DNA of 64,000 nucleotides from Desulfobaccales bacterium (GCA_037481655.1 JBBFLF010000008.1:1-64000); one strand, 5' to 3'; shown: positions 27,021-34,975, counted from the stretch's first letter. Notes: generated by a model not told the origin, from the sequence alone. Made by a program: numbers and translations.

Positions 27021-27572
27021 ATGCTAAATATGGCGATTTTCATTGATGGCGGGTATATGAATTCTCTTTTATCTAAAAATTTTAGCGGGGCACACATCGA
27101 CTACGCAAAGTTTGCTCAATGGATATCATATGATTTTCGATTATTAAGAGCTTATTTTTATGATTGCGACCCTTATATGTCGAGCCCACCCACTGATGAA
27201 GAAACAAAAAGATTTAAAAGGAAGCAATCATTTTTTAGTAAGATTTTAAGAATACCTTGCTTCGAGGTAAAGAAGGGAAGGGTCGTTGATCGTGGTAGAG
27301 ACAATTATGGAAATGTGATTGCTATCCAGAAACAAATAGATGTTCTTTTGGCAGTTGACTTATTAAAACTTTCATGGAAGAGAATTATTGCCTGCGCAGC
27401 AATTGTCACGGGAGACAGCGATTTTGTTCCCGCCATTCAGGCAGCCAAAGAGGAAGGGGTTTGCATCCGCCTTGTTCACGGACCAGACGGGACTTACCAT
27501 CGTAACTTGTGGGAGGTGGCTGACGAACGCCTGGAGATCAAACGGGCCCTGATAGAACAAATACGTCTTTAA
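27021..27572 (+). CDS. NYN/LabA-like (DUF88) PIN-fold nuclease-family protein, AT-rich
   Basis: 183 residues. NYN-domain features: MAIFIDGGYMNSLL with the first conserved Asp, KKGRVVDRGRDNYGNVIAIQ in place of the usual KxVD loop, QIDVLLAVDLLKLSW, and the last acidic cluster VTGDSDFVPAIQAAKEEG. The PIN-like fold usually binds or cuts RNA in a metal-dependent way. The gene is markedly AT-rich, with codons such as ATA, TTA and AAA that are scarce in the GC-rich neighbours, so it was probably acquired horizontally. It has its own promoter and a hairpin terminator: a single-gene insertion. Confidence 0.88.
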   Translation: MLNMAIFIDGGYMNSLLSKNFSGAHIDYAKFAQWISYDFRLLRAYFYDCDPYMSSPPTDEETKRFKRKQSFFSKILRIPCFEVKKGRVVDRGRDNYGNVIAIQKQIDVLLAVDLLKLSWKRIIACAAIVTGDSDFVPAIQAAKEEGVCIRLVHGPDGTYHRNLWEVADERLEIKRALIEQIRL

Positions 27573-27578
27573 ATAAAA

Positions 27579-27599
27579 AAGGTCACCTTGGGTGACCTT
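27579..27599 (+). terminator. hairpin terminator after the NYN gene
   Basis: AAGGTCACC, loop TTG, GGTGACCTT: 9 perfect pairs, 6 bases after the stop codon, preceded by an A-tract. The downstream T-tract is poor on the plus strand, so it may work better in the reverse direction. Confidence 0.6.
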
Positions 27600-27995
27600 A
27601 GTGGAAGAAGGTCTGGCACTCCAGCGAAGGCTCCCCAGCCTTCGGAACGGAGAAAATAGCTTAAGGATTACCCGGAATGCCAGAGAGGAAAAAGGCAGGA
27701 GCGTCCACCATGCGTGTTCCCTCCTGCTTCAAATCTTATTCACTGGTGCCCCGCCTGTCAAGACAAAAAGAAGGGAAAAAAGAGACCCTTGGCGACAATT
27801 TTCCCCGTTTTCCTCCCTTTCCTTTCCCAATTTCAGGTACTGGTGGCAGAGCCGAATACAGTCCTTAGTTCCAGACCCTTCACCGAGACTTCCCATTTTG
27901 TATCGGCCGCCTGGGTCCTTCGCTTAAGAAAATCACCTTTCTCCCGCTAGCCTCTGGTATCCCCAAATCTCAGTGTTAGATCTCGGTGTCCGCAG
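27600..27995. other. gene-free gap with one hairpin
   Basis: About 400 bases between the NYN gene and the convergent radical SAM gene. A perfect hairpin CGAAGGCT-CCCC-AGCCTTCG lies at 27625-27644. Short open frames here lack SD sequences and coding-like composition. Base composition is intermediate between the AT-rich NYN gene and the normal chromosome, which suits an insertion scar. I see no tRNA or known RNA. Confidence 0.4.
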
Positions 27996-29099
27996 TCATT
28001 TTAGGGCCGCTGCGTCCAGCCGCTGCGCCAGGCCCTGGGAGTCCGGTGCTTCCCCGAAGACCTGCCGCCAGACCCGGGGGCTCTCCATGCAGAGATACAG
28101 GGTGGCGGCCGGAAAGGCGGCAGTGAGCCATTCCCGGAGGCGGCCATACATCTCCAGCCGCCGGGTGTGGAAATAACGGAGCTTGCCGTCCGGCGCCAGC
28201 ACCATCTCCTCGGCGGCAAAGCGGCTTAACGGAAAGCGCTCCAGGATCTGGCGCCGCAAGGGCGGAGGGAAGCGCAAGGCCCCCAGGCTGATCCACACCA
28301 CCGCCCCGGCCGGCACTGCCCGGGCGAGACGGGCCACCGTCTCTTCATAGGCCGCCTCCCAGCCCTCACCCCAGATGAGGGGGTCAAAGTGAAAGGCCAG
28401 CCGGAAGCCCGCCGCCGCCGCTTGGGCCGCGGCCGTGAGGCGGGCGCCTAACGTGGCCGTGCCCGGCTCCAGCTCCCGGATCACCGCCGGCGGATTCAGG
28501 GACCAGGCGAAGATCACCCGGGGATTGGGCCCCAGCGGCAGGAGATGGTCGAGGGCCACTCCCTTGCTTTTGATCTCCAGCACCGCCCCTTGCTGCCGGG
28601 CAAAGAGAGGGATGAGCTGCGCATGCAGGCCGGTGAGTTCATCCAGGGCCAGGCTGTCCCCGAACTCCCCGGTGCCCAGGCGCCAGACCCCGCCCTGGGC
28701 CAGCCGCTCCTCCAGCTCCTGAAGGAGATCTTCCAGGTTCACAAACACGGTGAGGGCCGGCAGATTGAGATACCCCTGCAGGATGCAATAGCGGCAGTCA
28801 AAGGGGCAATTGAGGCCCACCTGCAGCACCTGGTAGCCGCAGCAGATATACTCCGGGGTGCCGGGGCAAGGCCGCCAGAAGAGCCCCCGCTGCACCACCA
28901 GGAGCAGGGTTTCCTTGGCCTGACGGGGCCACTTGGCGCTCAAACCGCCCCGGGGCCGCAGTGCCTCCCGCTCCGGAATGACGCTCACCGGCAATCCCCG
29001 AAGGCGGGCCAGCACCCGGCGGGTGGTCTCATAGGGCAGGGCCGCCTCCTCTACCCAGATGCGTTTCAGGCGCCTTGGCTTTCCCGCCTCCCCAGCCAT
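27996..29099 (-). CDS. spore photoproduct lyase-family radical SAM protein
   Basis: 367 residues from the ATG at 29099 (SD GAGAAGGG); the longer open frame to the right runs through a repeat. The radical SAM cluster motif is CPFDCRYCILQGYLN, the CxxxCxYC signature with the LQGYLN extension typical of SplB-like proteins. Upstream block CCGYQVLQVGLNCPF and downstream EIKSKGV, VIFAWSLNP and FHFDPLIWGEGWEAAYEE also match the family. True SplB repairs spore photoproduct in DNA; homologues are common in non-sporulating bacteria where the lesion or substrate is unknown. No sporulation genes are in this window. Confidence 0.88.
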   Translation of the reverse strand: MAGEAGKPRRLKRIWVEEAALPYETTRRVLARLRGLPVSVIPEREALRPRGGLSAKWPRQAKETLLLVVQRGLFWRPCPGTPEYICCGYQVLQVGLNCPFDCRYCILQGYLNLPALTVFVNLEDLLQELEERLAQGGVWRLGTGEFGDSLALDELTGLHAQLIPLFARQQGAVLEIKSKGVALDHLLPLGPNPRVIFAWSLNPPAVIRELEPGTATLGARLTAAAQAAAAGFRLAFHFDPLIWGEGWEAAYEETVARLARAVPAGAVVWISLGALRFPPPLRRQILERFPLSRFAAEEMVLAPDGKLRYFHTRRLEMYGRLREWLTAAFPAATLYLCMESPRVWRQVFGEAPDSQGLAQRLDAAALK

Positions 29100-29149
29100 G
29101 ACAGCCCTTCTCCCGCTGCGTATTTCTGATATAGTGGATGAAAAGCCGG

Positions 29150-29275
29150 AGAGGGTGGGGGACCCGCTGACCCCGCACCCTCCCCTCATACTCCCTTCCC
29201 GCCAACCCGAGGGGGTGGGGGAGAGGGTTCGGGAGAGGGGACAGTAAGCCACGCTCCCGTCCCCCCGCTCCCGAC
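29150..29275. repeat. G/C-skewed intergenic repeat, copy 4 (minus orientation)
   Basis: Read on the minus strand it has the family edge CCCTCTCCCCCACCCCCTCGGGTTGG and then a G-rich run. It lies between divergent genes and contributes the 5' region of the SPL-like gene. Confidence 0.65.
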
Positions 29276-29297
29276 ATGTCCTGCTGGAAAAAAGACG

Positions 29298-29507
29298 ATG
29301 CCCGTAAACCTGCTGCGCCGCCTCTGGCAGGCCTGGCGCCGGCCGCCCGGTCCCCGTCCCCCGGTCTGGGGAGACCAGCCCCCGGTGATCCTGGGCCTCT
29401 GCCGCCTCTGCGGCGCCGTGGTGCTGGAGGGTTGGCAAGTGGCCGACGCCGACGGCTACATCTGCCGCCGCTGCCACTCCCGGAAGCCGCCCTCCCCCGA
29501 AGACTGA
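29298..29507 (+). CDS. small zinc-ribbon protein of unknown function
   Basis: 69 residues. After a basic N-terminus (NLLRRLWQAWRRPPG) come two CxxC knuckles, CRLCGAVVLEGWQV and YICRRCHSRK, separated by 25 residues: a zinc-ribbon or rubredoxin-like knuckle arrangement. The start at 29298 has a weak SD (GGAAAAAAG). It is divergent from the SPL-like gene and convergent with the ornithine cyclodeaminase-family gene. Function not recognised; the Cys pattern makes a real gene more likely than a chance frame. Confidence 0.55.
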   Translation: MPVNLLRRLWQAWRRPPGPRPPVWGDQPPVILGLCRLCGAVVLEGWQVADADGYICRRCHSRKPPSPED

Positions 29508-29567
29508 GCCACCGCCCCCGACGGCCTCCGGCAACGCTATCCGGAGGTCCGACGTCCGTCTTTGCCC

Positions 29568-30560
29568 TTAGCGGCCCAGACCCAGGAAATCCTTCTCCTC
29601 CCCCAGCCCCTTTTCCTTGGCCCGGCGAAACACCGCCCACCCCAAGGCCAGGTCCTGGATGATGAGGCCGGTGGAGTCAAACACCGTAATCTCCCCGGGC
29701 CGTTCCCGTCCCGGCTTTTTCCCCGCCACCACCTCCCCAAGGCTGCCGTAGACCTGCTCCGGGGTCAGCTCCCCCCGGCTTAAGGGCACGTTGATCTCCC
29801 CGGAGTGGCGGGCCTGGGCCCAATCATCCACCACAATTTTGGCCGACTGGAGAATGGCCGGGTCCAGCTCCTGTTTGCCCGCGGCATCGGCCCCGATGGC
29901 ATTGATGTGGGTGCCGGGGCGCACCCACTCCCGGGCCACCAGGGGTGCCATGCTGGGGGTGGCGGTCACGAGAATATCCGCCGCCTCCGCCGTCTCTTTG
30001 GGGCTGGGCGCCAGGCTCACTTTCACCCCGTAGGCCGCCGCGGTCTCCTCCACCAGGCTGCGGGCCCGGGCCAGGGCGCAGTCGCAGATGATCACCTCCT
30101 CGATGGGGCGCACCTTGAGCACCGCCGCAATCTGGGTGCGGGCCTGGGCGCCGGCCCCGATCACCCCCAAGCGCCGGGACTCCGGCCGGGACAGCACCTC
30201 GGCCGCCAGGCCGCCCGCCGCGCCGGTGCGGTAGTTGGTGATGTGGGTGCCGTCCATATCCGCCCATTCCCGCCCGGTCTCCGGATCATTGAGCAGGATC
30301 TTGGCCATCACCGTGGGCAGGCCCACCTGAGGATTTCCCGGATGCACATTCACCCATTTGAGCCCGCAGACATGGACCTCGGGAAGAAAGATCTCCCCGT
30401 ACATGGCCCGGAAATCCCCCTTGGCCAGGGTGAGATAGGCCTTGGGAGGCATGTTCACCCGCCCCTCGCCGTAGGCCAGGAAGGCCTCCCGGGCCGCCCT
30501 CAGGGCCAGGTCCATATCCAGGACCTGCATCACCTCCGCCGCCGTCAGAACGAGACTCAT
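29568..30560 (-). CDS. ornithine cyclodeaminase/mu-crystallin family dehydrogenase (alanine dehydrogenase-like)
   Basis: 330 residues; SD GGGAGGA before the ATG. The N-terminal substrate domain has MPPKAYL and GLKWVNVHPGNPQVGLPTVMAKILL, with the Lys used in catalysis. The NAD domain has LGVIGAGAQARTQIAAVLKV and INAIGADAAGKQELD, a block shared with archaeal alanine dehydrogenases and ornithine cyclodeaminases. Activity could be alanine dehydrogenase, ornithine cyclodeaminase or another imine reduction; sequence alone does not decide. The gene upstream (30603-31118) lies 42 bases away on the same strand. Confidence 0.88.
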   Translation of the reverse strand: MSLVLTAAEVMQVLDMDLALRAAREAFLAYGEGRVNMPPKAYLTLAKGDFRAMYGEIFLPEVHVCGLKWVNVHPGNPQVGLPTVMAKILLNDPETGREWADMDGTHITNYRTGAAGGLAAEVLSRPESRRLGVIGAGAQARTQIAAVLKVRPIEEVIICDCALARARSLVEETAAAYGVKVSLAPSPKETAEAADILVTATPSMAPLVAREWVRPGTHINAIGADAAGKQELDPAILQSAKIVVDDWAQARHSGEINVPLSRGELTPEQVYGSLGEVVAGKKPGRERPGEITVFDSTGLIIQDLALGWAVFRRAKEKGLGEEKDFLGLGR

Positions 30561-30602
30561 ACGATCCTCCCGTCACTCACCGCCAGGTAAGATGCGCCTT
30601 TT

Positions 30603-31118
30603 TTACCCGATGACCGCCAGCAGCCAGGAAAGCAGGCGGGCCGTGGCCGGCGCCTCCAGATGCAGGATGACATCCGTCTCCTGGCAGGGCAGCCGCCGGG
30701 CCTTGAATGGACCCGTGACCTCGCATTCCACTTCCACAGGCCCGCTCTGCCGGCAGCGCAACACCGCCTTCTCCGAGAAGATAAACATCTTGCCCTCCGC
30801 CAGGTGGCTGGCGGCGAGGAGCAGGGGCTCCTCCCAGACCTCCTCCGGGGTCGTCGGGGGCGTCAGGGGCAGGGAATGCAGGACCGCAAAATTCCTCAGA
30901 GCTGCCTGCATCTCCCGTCCGGGGGAGAGGCTGAGCCTGAAGCGGATCAGGTCGGTGTCCGCCGCCGCCGGCATCGGGGTGCTTTCCAGGGGGGCCACCC
31001 GCAAAATATAGGGCGGCCGATCGTGGCAGTCCAGACTCACGGTCAGGGGCGGGGTCCCTCTCAAGGCCGCCGGCGCCCCTGGGAAGGTGGCCTCCCAAAA
31101 GGTACAAGTAAGATGCAT
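30603..31118 (-). CDS. conserved-looking protein of unknown function
   Basis: 171 residues, SD AAGGAG before the ATG. Mostly beta (LTVSLDCHDRPPYILRVAPL, EVECEVTGPFKARRLPCQET) with a short hydrophobic C-terminus (ARLLSWLLAVIG). There is no signal peptide or catalytic motif. The beta-strand pattern is vaguely like PilZ or C2-type sandwiches but lacks the PilZ RxxxR motif, so I assign nothing. Likely co-transcribed with the dehydrogenase gene and divergent from the IscU-like gene, whose promoter lies in the 100-base gap between them. Confidence 0.6.
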   Translation of the reverse strand: MHLTCTFWEATFPGAPAALRGTPPLTVSLDCHDRPPYILRVAPLESTPMPAAADTDLIRFRLSLSPGREMQAALRNFAVLHSLPLTPPTTPEEVWEEPLLLAASHLAEGKMFIFSEKAVLRCRQSGPVEVECEVTGPFKARRLPCQETDVILHLEAPATARLLSWLLAVIG

Positions 31119-31159
31119 CAGCTCCTTCGGACATTCCCGGCCCGGGACGGTCCGCCTCC

Positions 31160-31188
31160 TTGATTTCCGAGTATGCCGCTATTATAAT
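31160..31188 (+). promoter_or_regulatory. strong promoter of the iscU-iscS-like operon
   Basis: TTGATT (31160-31165), exactly 17 bases, and a perfect TATAAT (31183-31188). The predicted start point is about 31195, with SD GGAAGGA before the ATG at 31221. I see no IscR-type inverted repeat overlapping it. Confidence 0.75.
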
Positions 31189-31220
31189 TGAGACACCCAA
31201 AGAAAAGGAAGGATGGAACG

Positions 31221-31745
31221 ATGGCCTATTCCGAAATCGTCATGGACCATTTCAAAAATCCCCGCAATGTGGGCGAAATCCCGGACGCCGACGGCGTCGG
31301 CGAAGTGGGCAACCCGGTCTGCGGGGACATGATGAATGTCTATATCAAGGTGAAAGACAACGTCATTGAAGACGTCAAGTTCAAGACTTTCGGCTGCGGC
31401 GCCGCCATCGCGGTCTCCAGCATGATCACCACCCTGGCCAAGGGGAAAACCCTGGAAGAGGCCATGAAGATCACCAACAAAGACGTGGCCGAGGCTTTGG
31501 GAGGCCTGCCGAAAAACAAGCTGCACTGCTCCAACCTGGGGGCCGACGCCCTGCATGCCGCCATCAAAAATTATCTGGACCGCAAGGCCGGCAAGATCCC
31601 GGATCTGGCCAAGGATCGGGAGGAGCACATTAAAGGGGCCGGCGGCGAGGGCTGTTACTGTCCTTATTGCCACAAGGAGACCCTGGAGGAAGCCCCCTTC
31701 TGCCTGTTCTGTGGCTCCGAAATCCCCCACGAACACGATCACTGA
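31221..31745 (+). CDS. iscU: IscU/NifU-type Fe-S cluster scaffold with C-terminal zinc ribbon
   Basis: 174 residues from the ATG at 31221. The scaffold domain (1-130) has all three cluster cysteines: VCGDMM with the conserved Asp, FGCGAAIAVSS and LHCSNLGADAL. A short linker leads to a C-terminal zinc-ribbon CYCPYCHKE / FCLFCGSE and a His-rich end HEHDH, absent from classical IscU. IscU assembles [2Fe-2S] and [4Fe-4S] clusters from IscS-derived sulfur. The next gene is an IscS homologue, 26 bases downstream, giving a two-gene ISC unit without IscR, HscA or ferredoxin. The zinc ribbon may regulate or deliver metal (inference). Confidence 0.9.
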   Translation: MAYSEIVMDHFKNPRNVGEIPDADGVGEVGNPVCGDMMNVYIKVKDNVIEDVKFKTFGCGAAIAVSSMITTLAKGKTLEEAMKITNKDVAEALGGLPKNKLHCSNLGADALHAAIKNYLDRKAGKIPDLAKDREEHIKGAGGEGCYCPYCHKETLEEAPFCLFCGSEIPHEHDH

Positions 31746-31771
31746 GCCACAGACGGCGGGGAGGAATACTC

Positions 31772-32938
31772 ATGGCACTCATCTATCTGGATCACCTCTC
31801 CGGCACGCCTCTCCACCCCCGGGTGAAGGAGGCCATGATTGATTGTATCCAGAACGTTTTTGGCAACCCGGTGAGCGACCACCAGGTGGGGCAGCGGGCC
31901 GCCGAACTGCTGGAGCGGGCCCGGGAACAGGTGGCCGCTCTCATCAATGCCGACCCCGGGGAGATCGTCTTTGAATCCTGCGGCACCGAATCGGTGAACC
32001 ACGCCATCAAAGGCGTGGCCCTTGGTCTGAGGGAAAAGGGGCGCCGCATCATCACTTCCAATATCGAGCACAAATCCGTCCTCAATTCCCTGCGCACCTT
32101 GAGGCTCCTGGACTACCAGGTCACCTCCCTGGATGTGGATTCTTATGGGCTCGTGGACCCCGCCCAGGTGGAGAAGGCCATCACCCCGGACACCATCCTG
32201 GTGAGTATCATGCTGGCCAACAACGAGATCGGCACCATCGAGCCCATCGCCGACATCGCCGAGATCTGCAAAAAGCGCAAGGTCCTCTTTCACACCGACG
32301 CGGTGGACGCAGTGGGCGTCATCCCGGTGGACGTAAAGGAGCTGGGCGTCGATCTCTTGTCGTTGGCCGCCAACCAGTTCTACGGCCCCCCCGGCGTCGG
32401 CGCCTTGTACATCAAAAAAGGCACCCCGGTGTGGCCGCTTCTGGACGGCGGCGCCCAGGAGAACAAACGCCGGGCCGGCACCGAAAACCTCTTCGGCATC
32501 GTGGGCATGGGGGTGGCGGCGGAGGTGGCCAAAGCGGAGATGGCCGAACGCCTGCCCCGGCTTCAGCGCCTCCGGGACAAACTCCGGGAGGGGCTTTTGG
32601 CCCGCATCCCCGAGATTATCATCAACGGCCATCCCACCCAGTGCCTGCCCCACCTCCTGAGCGTCTCCATCAAGTACATCGAGGGCGAAAGCCTCATGCT
32701 GATGCTGGACGAGGAAGGCATTGAGGTGGCCACCCGCAGCGCCTGCGCCTCCGGGTCGCTCCGGGCCTCCCATGTGCTTATTGCCACCGGGCTGGATTTC
32801 GCCACCGCTCAGGGCACCCTCCTTTTCAGCCTGGGGCGGGACAACACCGAGGCGGAGATCGACCGGGTCCTGGAGGTCATGCCCGGTATCGTCCAAAACC
32901 TCCGGGATATGTCCCCTCTCTATAAACGGGCGCAATAG
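31772..32938 (+). CDS. IscS/NifS-family protein lacking the PLP-binding lysine
   Basis: 388 residues, SD GGGGAGGA before the ATG. Family blocks are present: YLDHLSGTPLHP, FESCGTESVNHAIKG, NIEHKSVLNS, ANNEIGTIEPI, FHTDAVDAVG, NKRRAGTENLFGIVGMG, and the persulfide Cys325 in TRSACASGS. The Schiff-base block, normally SxHKxxGPKG, reads AANQFYGPPG here: the PLP lysine is Gln202 (codon CAG 32375-32377), the preceding His is Asn201 and the later Lys is Pro. It should not form the internal aldimine. A precedent is the IscS of the sulfate-reducing archaeon Archaeoglobus fulgidus, which has Asp at this position and does not bind PLP. A role as IscU partner using sulfide is inferred. Confidence 0.88.
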   Translation: MALIYLDHLSGTPLHPRVKEAMIDCIQNVFGNPVSDHQVGQRAAELLERAREQVAALINADPGEIVFESCGTESVNHAIKGVALGLREKGRRIITSNIEHKSVLNSLRTLRLLDYQVTSLDVDSYGLVDPAQVEKAITPDTILVSIMLANNEIGTIEPIADIAEICKKRKVLFHTDAVDAVGVIPVDVKELGVDLLSLAANQFYGPPGVGALYIKKGTPVWPLLDGGAQENKRRAGTENLFGIVGMGVAAEVAKAEMAERLPRLQRLRDKLREGLLARIPEIIINGHPTQCLPHLLSVSIKYIEGESLMLMLDEEGIEVATRSACASGSLRASHVLIATGLDFATAQGTLLFSLGRDNTEAEIDRVLEVMPGIVQNLRDMSPLYKRAQ

Positions 32939-32945
32939 GAAATCA

Positions 32946-32983
32946 AAAGGGGGCCGGGCAATGCGCCCTGCCCCCTTTCTTTT
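32946..32983 (+). terminator. intrinsic terminator of the iscU-iscS-like operon
   Basis: AAAGGGGGC / GCCCCCTTT stem with an inner GGGC/GCCC hairpin, followed by CTTTT. It begins 8 bases after the stop codon. Confidence 0.8.
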
Positions 32984-33000
32984 GGCTGAACCGAAACGAA

Positions 33001-33125
33001 GAGGGGACCGGAGGTCATGGACCCCTGTCCCCTCTCCCACACATCCTCTCCCTACCCCATAAGGGGGGTTGGGAGGGGAGTCTGAGGGGAGGGCGGGGGG
33101 CCTGTGGTCCCCCGGCCCTCCCCTT
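33001..33125. repeat. G/C-skewed intergenic repeat, copy 5 (complete, two palindromes)
   Basis: Left palindrome GAGGGGACCGGAGGTC / GACCCCTGTCCCCTC (33001-33035), central CTCTCCCTACCCCATAAGGGGG, right palindrome GAGGGGAGGGC..GGGGGCC / GGTCCCCCGGCCCTCCCC (about 33085-33123). It gives the fullest view of the element: two hairpins around a CCCC/GGGG centre. It sits between convergent genes. Confidence 0.75.
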
Positions 33126-33156
33126 AGCTTTGATTAACCGGGCTCGATCTTTCCCC

Positions 33157-34356
33157 TCAGCCCCGCTCCACCAACCGGGGCAGAAGCTCCCAGCCCCGCT
33201 CCAGCACCAGTCCCGTGGCCGCGGCCGCGGCTTCCGTGTACGGCCGCTTAAGGTCCATATTCCGCCGGGAATCGTAGAGCACAAAGGGCACCGGCTCGCT
33301 GGTGTGCGTGCGCACCGAGATGGGGGTGAGGTGATCGCAGAGCACCAGCAAACGGAAATCCCCCAGCCGCCTTAGGCCCTGAATCAGGGGCCCCACCACC
33401 CGCCGGTCGAAATCCTCCACCGCCTGGAGCTTGAGGCGCGCCTCCCCTTTGTGGCCCGCCTCATCCGGCGCCTCCACGTGGATAAAGACGAAATCCCGGG
33501 TTTCCAAGGCTTCCAGGGCGGCATTCACTTTGCCCTCATAATTGGTGTCCAGATACCCTGTGGCCCCCGGCACCCGGATGGGGGTGAGGCCGGCATAGAG
33601 GCCGATGCCTCGGATGAGGTCCACGGCGCAGATCACCGCGCCGCTGAGCCCAAAACGCTCTGTCAGGGTGGGAAGCGCCGGTGGCCGTCCCTGCCCCCAC
33701 AGCCAGATGGAGGTGGCAGGCCGTTTTCCTTGGGCAAGGCGGCGGCGGTTGATTTCATGCTCCGCCAGGACCGGCCAGGAAGCCCGGATGAGCTCCCACA
33801 GAGGCTCCCGGCCGCCCTCCGGGGTCATCAGGGGCGCCACGTCCCGGCCACTCCAGTCATGGGGCGGATAGGTCTGCCAGTCCTCCCGGCCCCCCTCCCA
33901 GACCAGCAGGTGCCGGTAGCTCACCCCCGGGTAAAAGTGGCGGCCGTTCTGCCCCAGGGCCGCCTCGAGAGCGCCGATGAGCTCCCGGGCCTCGTCGCTG
34001 GAGATGTGGCCGGCGGCGTAATCCTCCATGATCAGGCGGCCGTCCTCGGCCGTGAGGGTCACCAGATTGCAGCGGAAGGCCACTTCCTCCGGCCGAAGCT
34101 CCACCCCCAGGGCGGCGGCCTCCAAGGGCGCCCGGCCGGTGTGATAACGGGCCGGATCATAGCCCATGACCGCCAGGTTGGCCACATCGCTCCCCGGCTC
34201 CATCCCCGGGGGAATGGTGCGGGCCAGCCCCAGCTCGCCCCGGCTGGCCAGAAAATCCAAGTTGGGGGTAGCGGCCGCCTCCAGCACGGTGCGGCCCCCC
34301 AGCTCCGGGATGGGGTAATCCCCCATGCCGTCGCCCACCAGAATCACGTATTTCAT
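33157..34356 (-). CDS. apgM: archaeal-type cofactor-independent phosphoglycerate mutase
   Basis: 399 residues. N-terminal MKYVILVGDGMGDYP carries the metal/phosphoserine-fold Asp; RTVLEAAATPNLDFLA, PPGMEPGSDVANLAVMGYDP (with the catalytic Ser in GSDVAN) and the late FVFIHVEAPDEAGHKGE / LLVLCDHLTPIS metal ligands define the aPGAM branch of the alkaline phosphatase superfamily. It interconverts 3- and 2-phosphoglycerate in glycolysis/gluconeogenesis; a homoserine kinase activity has been proposed for some relatives, which is notable because homoserine dehydrogenase lies 0.7 kb upstream on the same strand. Length is normal for the family. Confidence 0.92.
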   Translation of the reverse strand: MKYVILVGDGMGDYPIPELGGRTVLEAAATPNLDFLASRGELGLARTIPPGMEPGSDVANLAVMGYDPARYHTGRAPLEAAALGVELRPEEVAFRCNLVTLTAEDGRLIMEDYAAGHISSDEARELIGALEAALGQNGRHFYPGVSYRHLLVWEGGREDWQTYPPHDWSGRDVAPLMTPEGGREPLWELIRASWPVLAEHEINRRRLAQGKRPATSIWLWGQGRPPALPTLTERFGLSGAVICAVDLIRGIGLYAGLTPIRVPGATGYLDTNYEGKVNAALEALETRDFVFIHVEAPDEAGHKGEARLKLQAVEDFDRRVVGPLIQGLRRLGDFRLLVLCDHLTPISVRTHTSEPVPFVLYDSRRNMDLKRPYTEAAAAATGLVLERGWELLPRLVERG

Positions 34357-34457
34357 GGGATTGTGCTTATCCCCTTTTGCCAGGGTTCTTTGCTGATAAG
34401 GAATATTTATCCTATTTTGCTCCTTTGACCAAGAGGGACCCGCCGCCCTGGAAATGA

Positions 34458-34769
34458 TTAGTCTGCGGCTTCTTCCTGGGGCTTCGGCCCGGCGGTCCGC
34501 CTCTCCTCCAGCACGTGCTTGATCTCCGTCAGCGTCTCATTGATGCGGAAAAAGACGATGAAGATCTCGCAATACAGCCGCACCAGAAGCGGCCCGCCCA
34601 GCAAAATGACCAGCCCCCAGAACACAAAAGCCCCGCCGCCATGCTGGAGCGAGAGCCCCCGGGCCAGATACGCCAGCCCCACCACCACCGCCACTGCCGA
34701 CCCCACCCAGAAGACCGCCTGGATGAGGAGCGGCGTCAGCATGGTGCGGAAGGTGAGAAAATCCCGCAT
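34458..34769 (-). CDS. small membrane protein, DUF4282-like
   Basis: 103 residues from the ATG at 34769, selected by GGAGGC upstream. Two membrane segments (LIQAVFWVGSAVAVVVGLAYL and FVFWGLVILLGGPLLVRLYC) are followed by FIVFFRINETLTEIKHVLEE, the conserved cytoplasmic tail of DUF4282 proteins. Function is unknown in the family. It sits between apgM and a tiny Cys-containing gene, on the same strand. Confidence 0.75.
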   Translation of the reverse strand: MRDFLTFRTMLTPLLIQAVFWVGSAVAVVVGLAYLARGLSLQHGGGAFVFWGLVILLGGPLLVRLYCEIFIVFFRINETLTEIKHVLEERRTAGPKPQEEAAD

Positions 34770-34792
34770 GCCGCCTCCTTCCGTCTTGGGCC

Positions 34793-34975
34793 CTAGACCC
34801 GGCACTCACATTTGCCGTCCACCAGGAGGCAATACTCCTTTTTCTTCTCCTCCGGCAGGGCCTCATATTCCTCTTCGGTGAGGAAACAATCCAGGGGCAG
34901 GCTGGCCATGTCCTCCCGATAGGCGCTCCCCGGCAGGTAGATCTCACAATTGCGATGCACATACATCTTGGCCAT
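34793..34975 (-). CDS. small Cys-containing protein of unknown function
   Basis: 60 residues from the ATG at 34975 (SD GAGGTG), beginning MAKMYVHRNCEIYLPGSAYR and ending in CLLVDGKCECRV. Four cysteines (10, 30, 49 and the final CEC pair region) and acidic helices (TEEEYEALPEEKKKEY) suggest a metal- or redox-linked small protein. No family recognised. It lies about 110 bases downstream of homoserine dehydrogenase and 23 bases before the DUF4282-like gene, probably in one transcript with it. Confidence 0.6.
   Translation of the reverse strand: MAKMYVHRNCEIYLPGSAYREDMASLPLDCFLTEEEYEALPEEKKKEYCLLVDGKCECRV

Noticed and set aside
27592-27950. Short open frames in the gap after the NYN gene
   Set aside because: Three overlapping frames of similar length, no SD, one starts inside the terminator hairpin.
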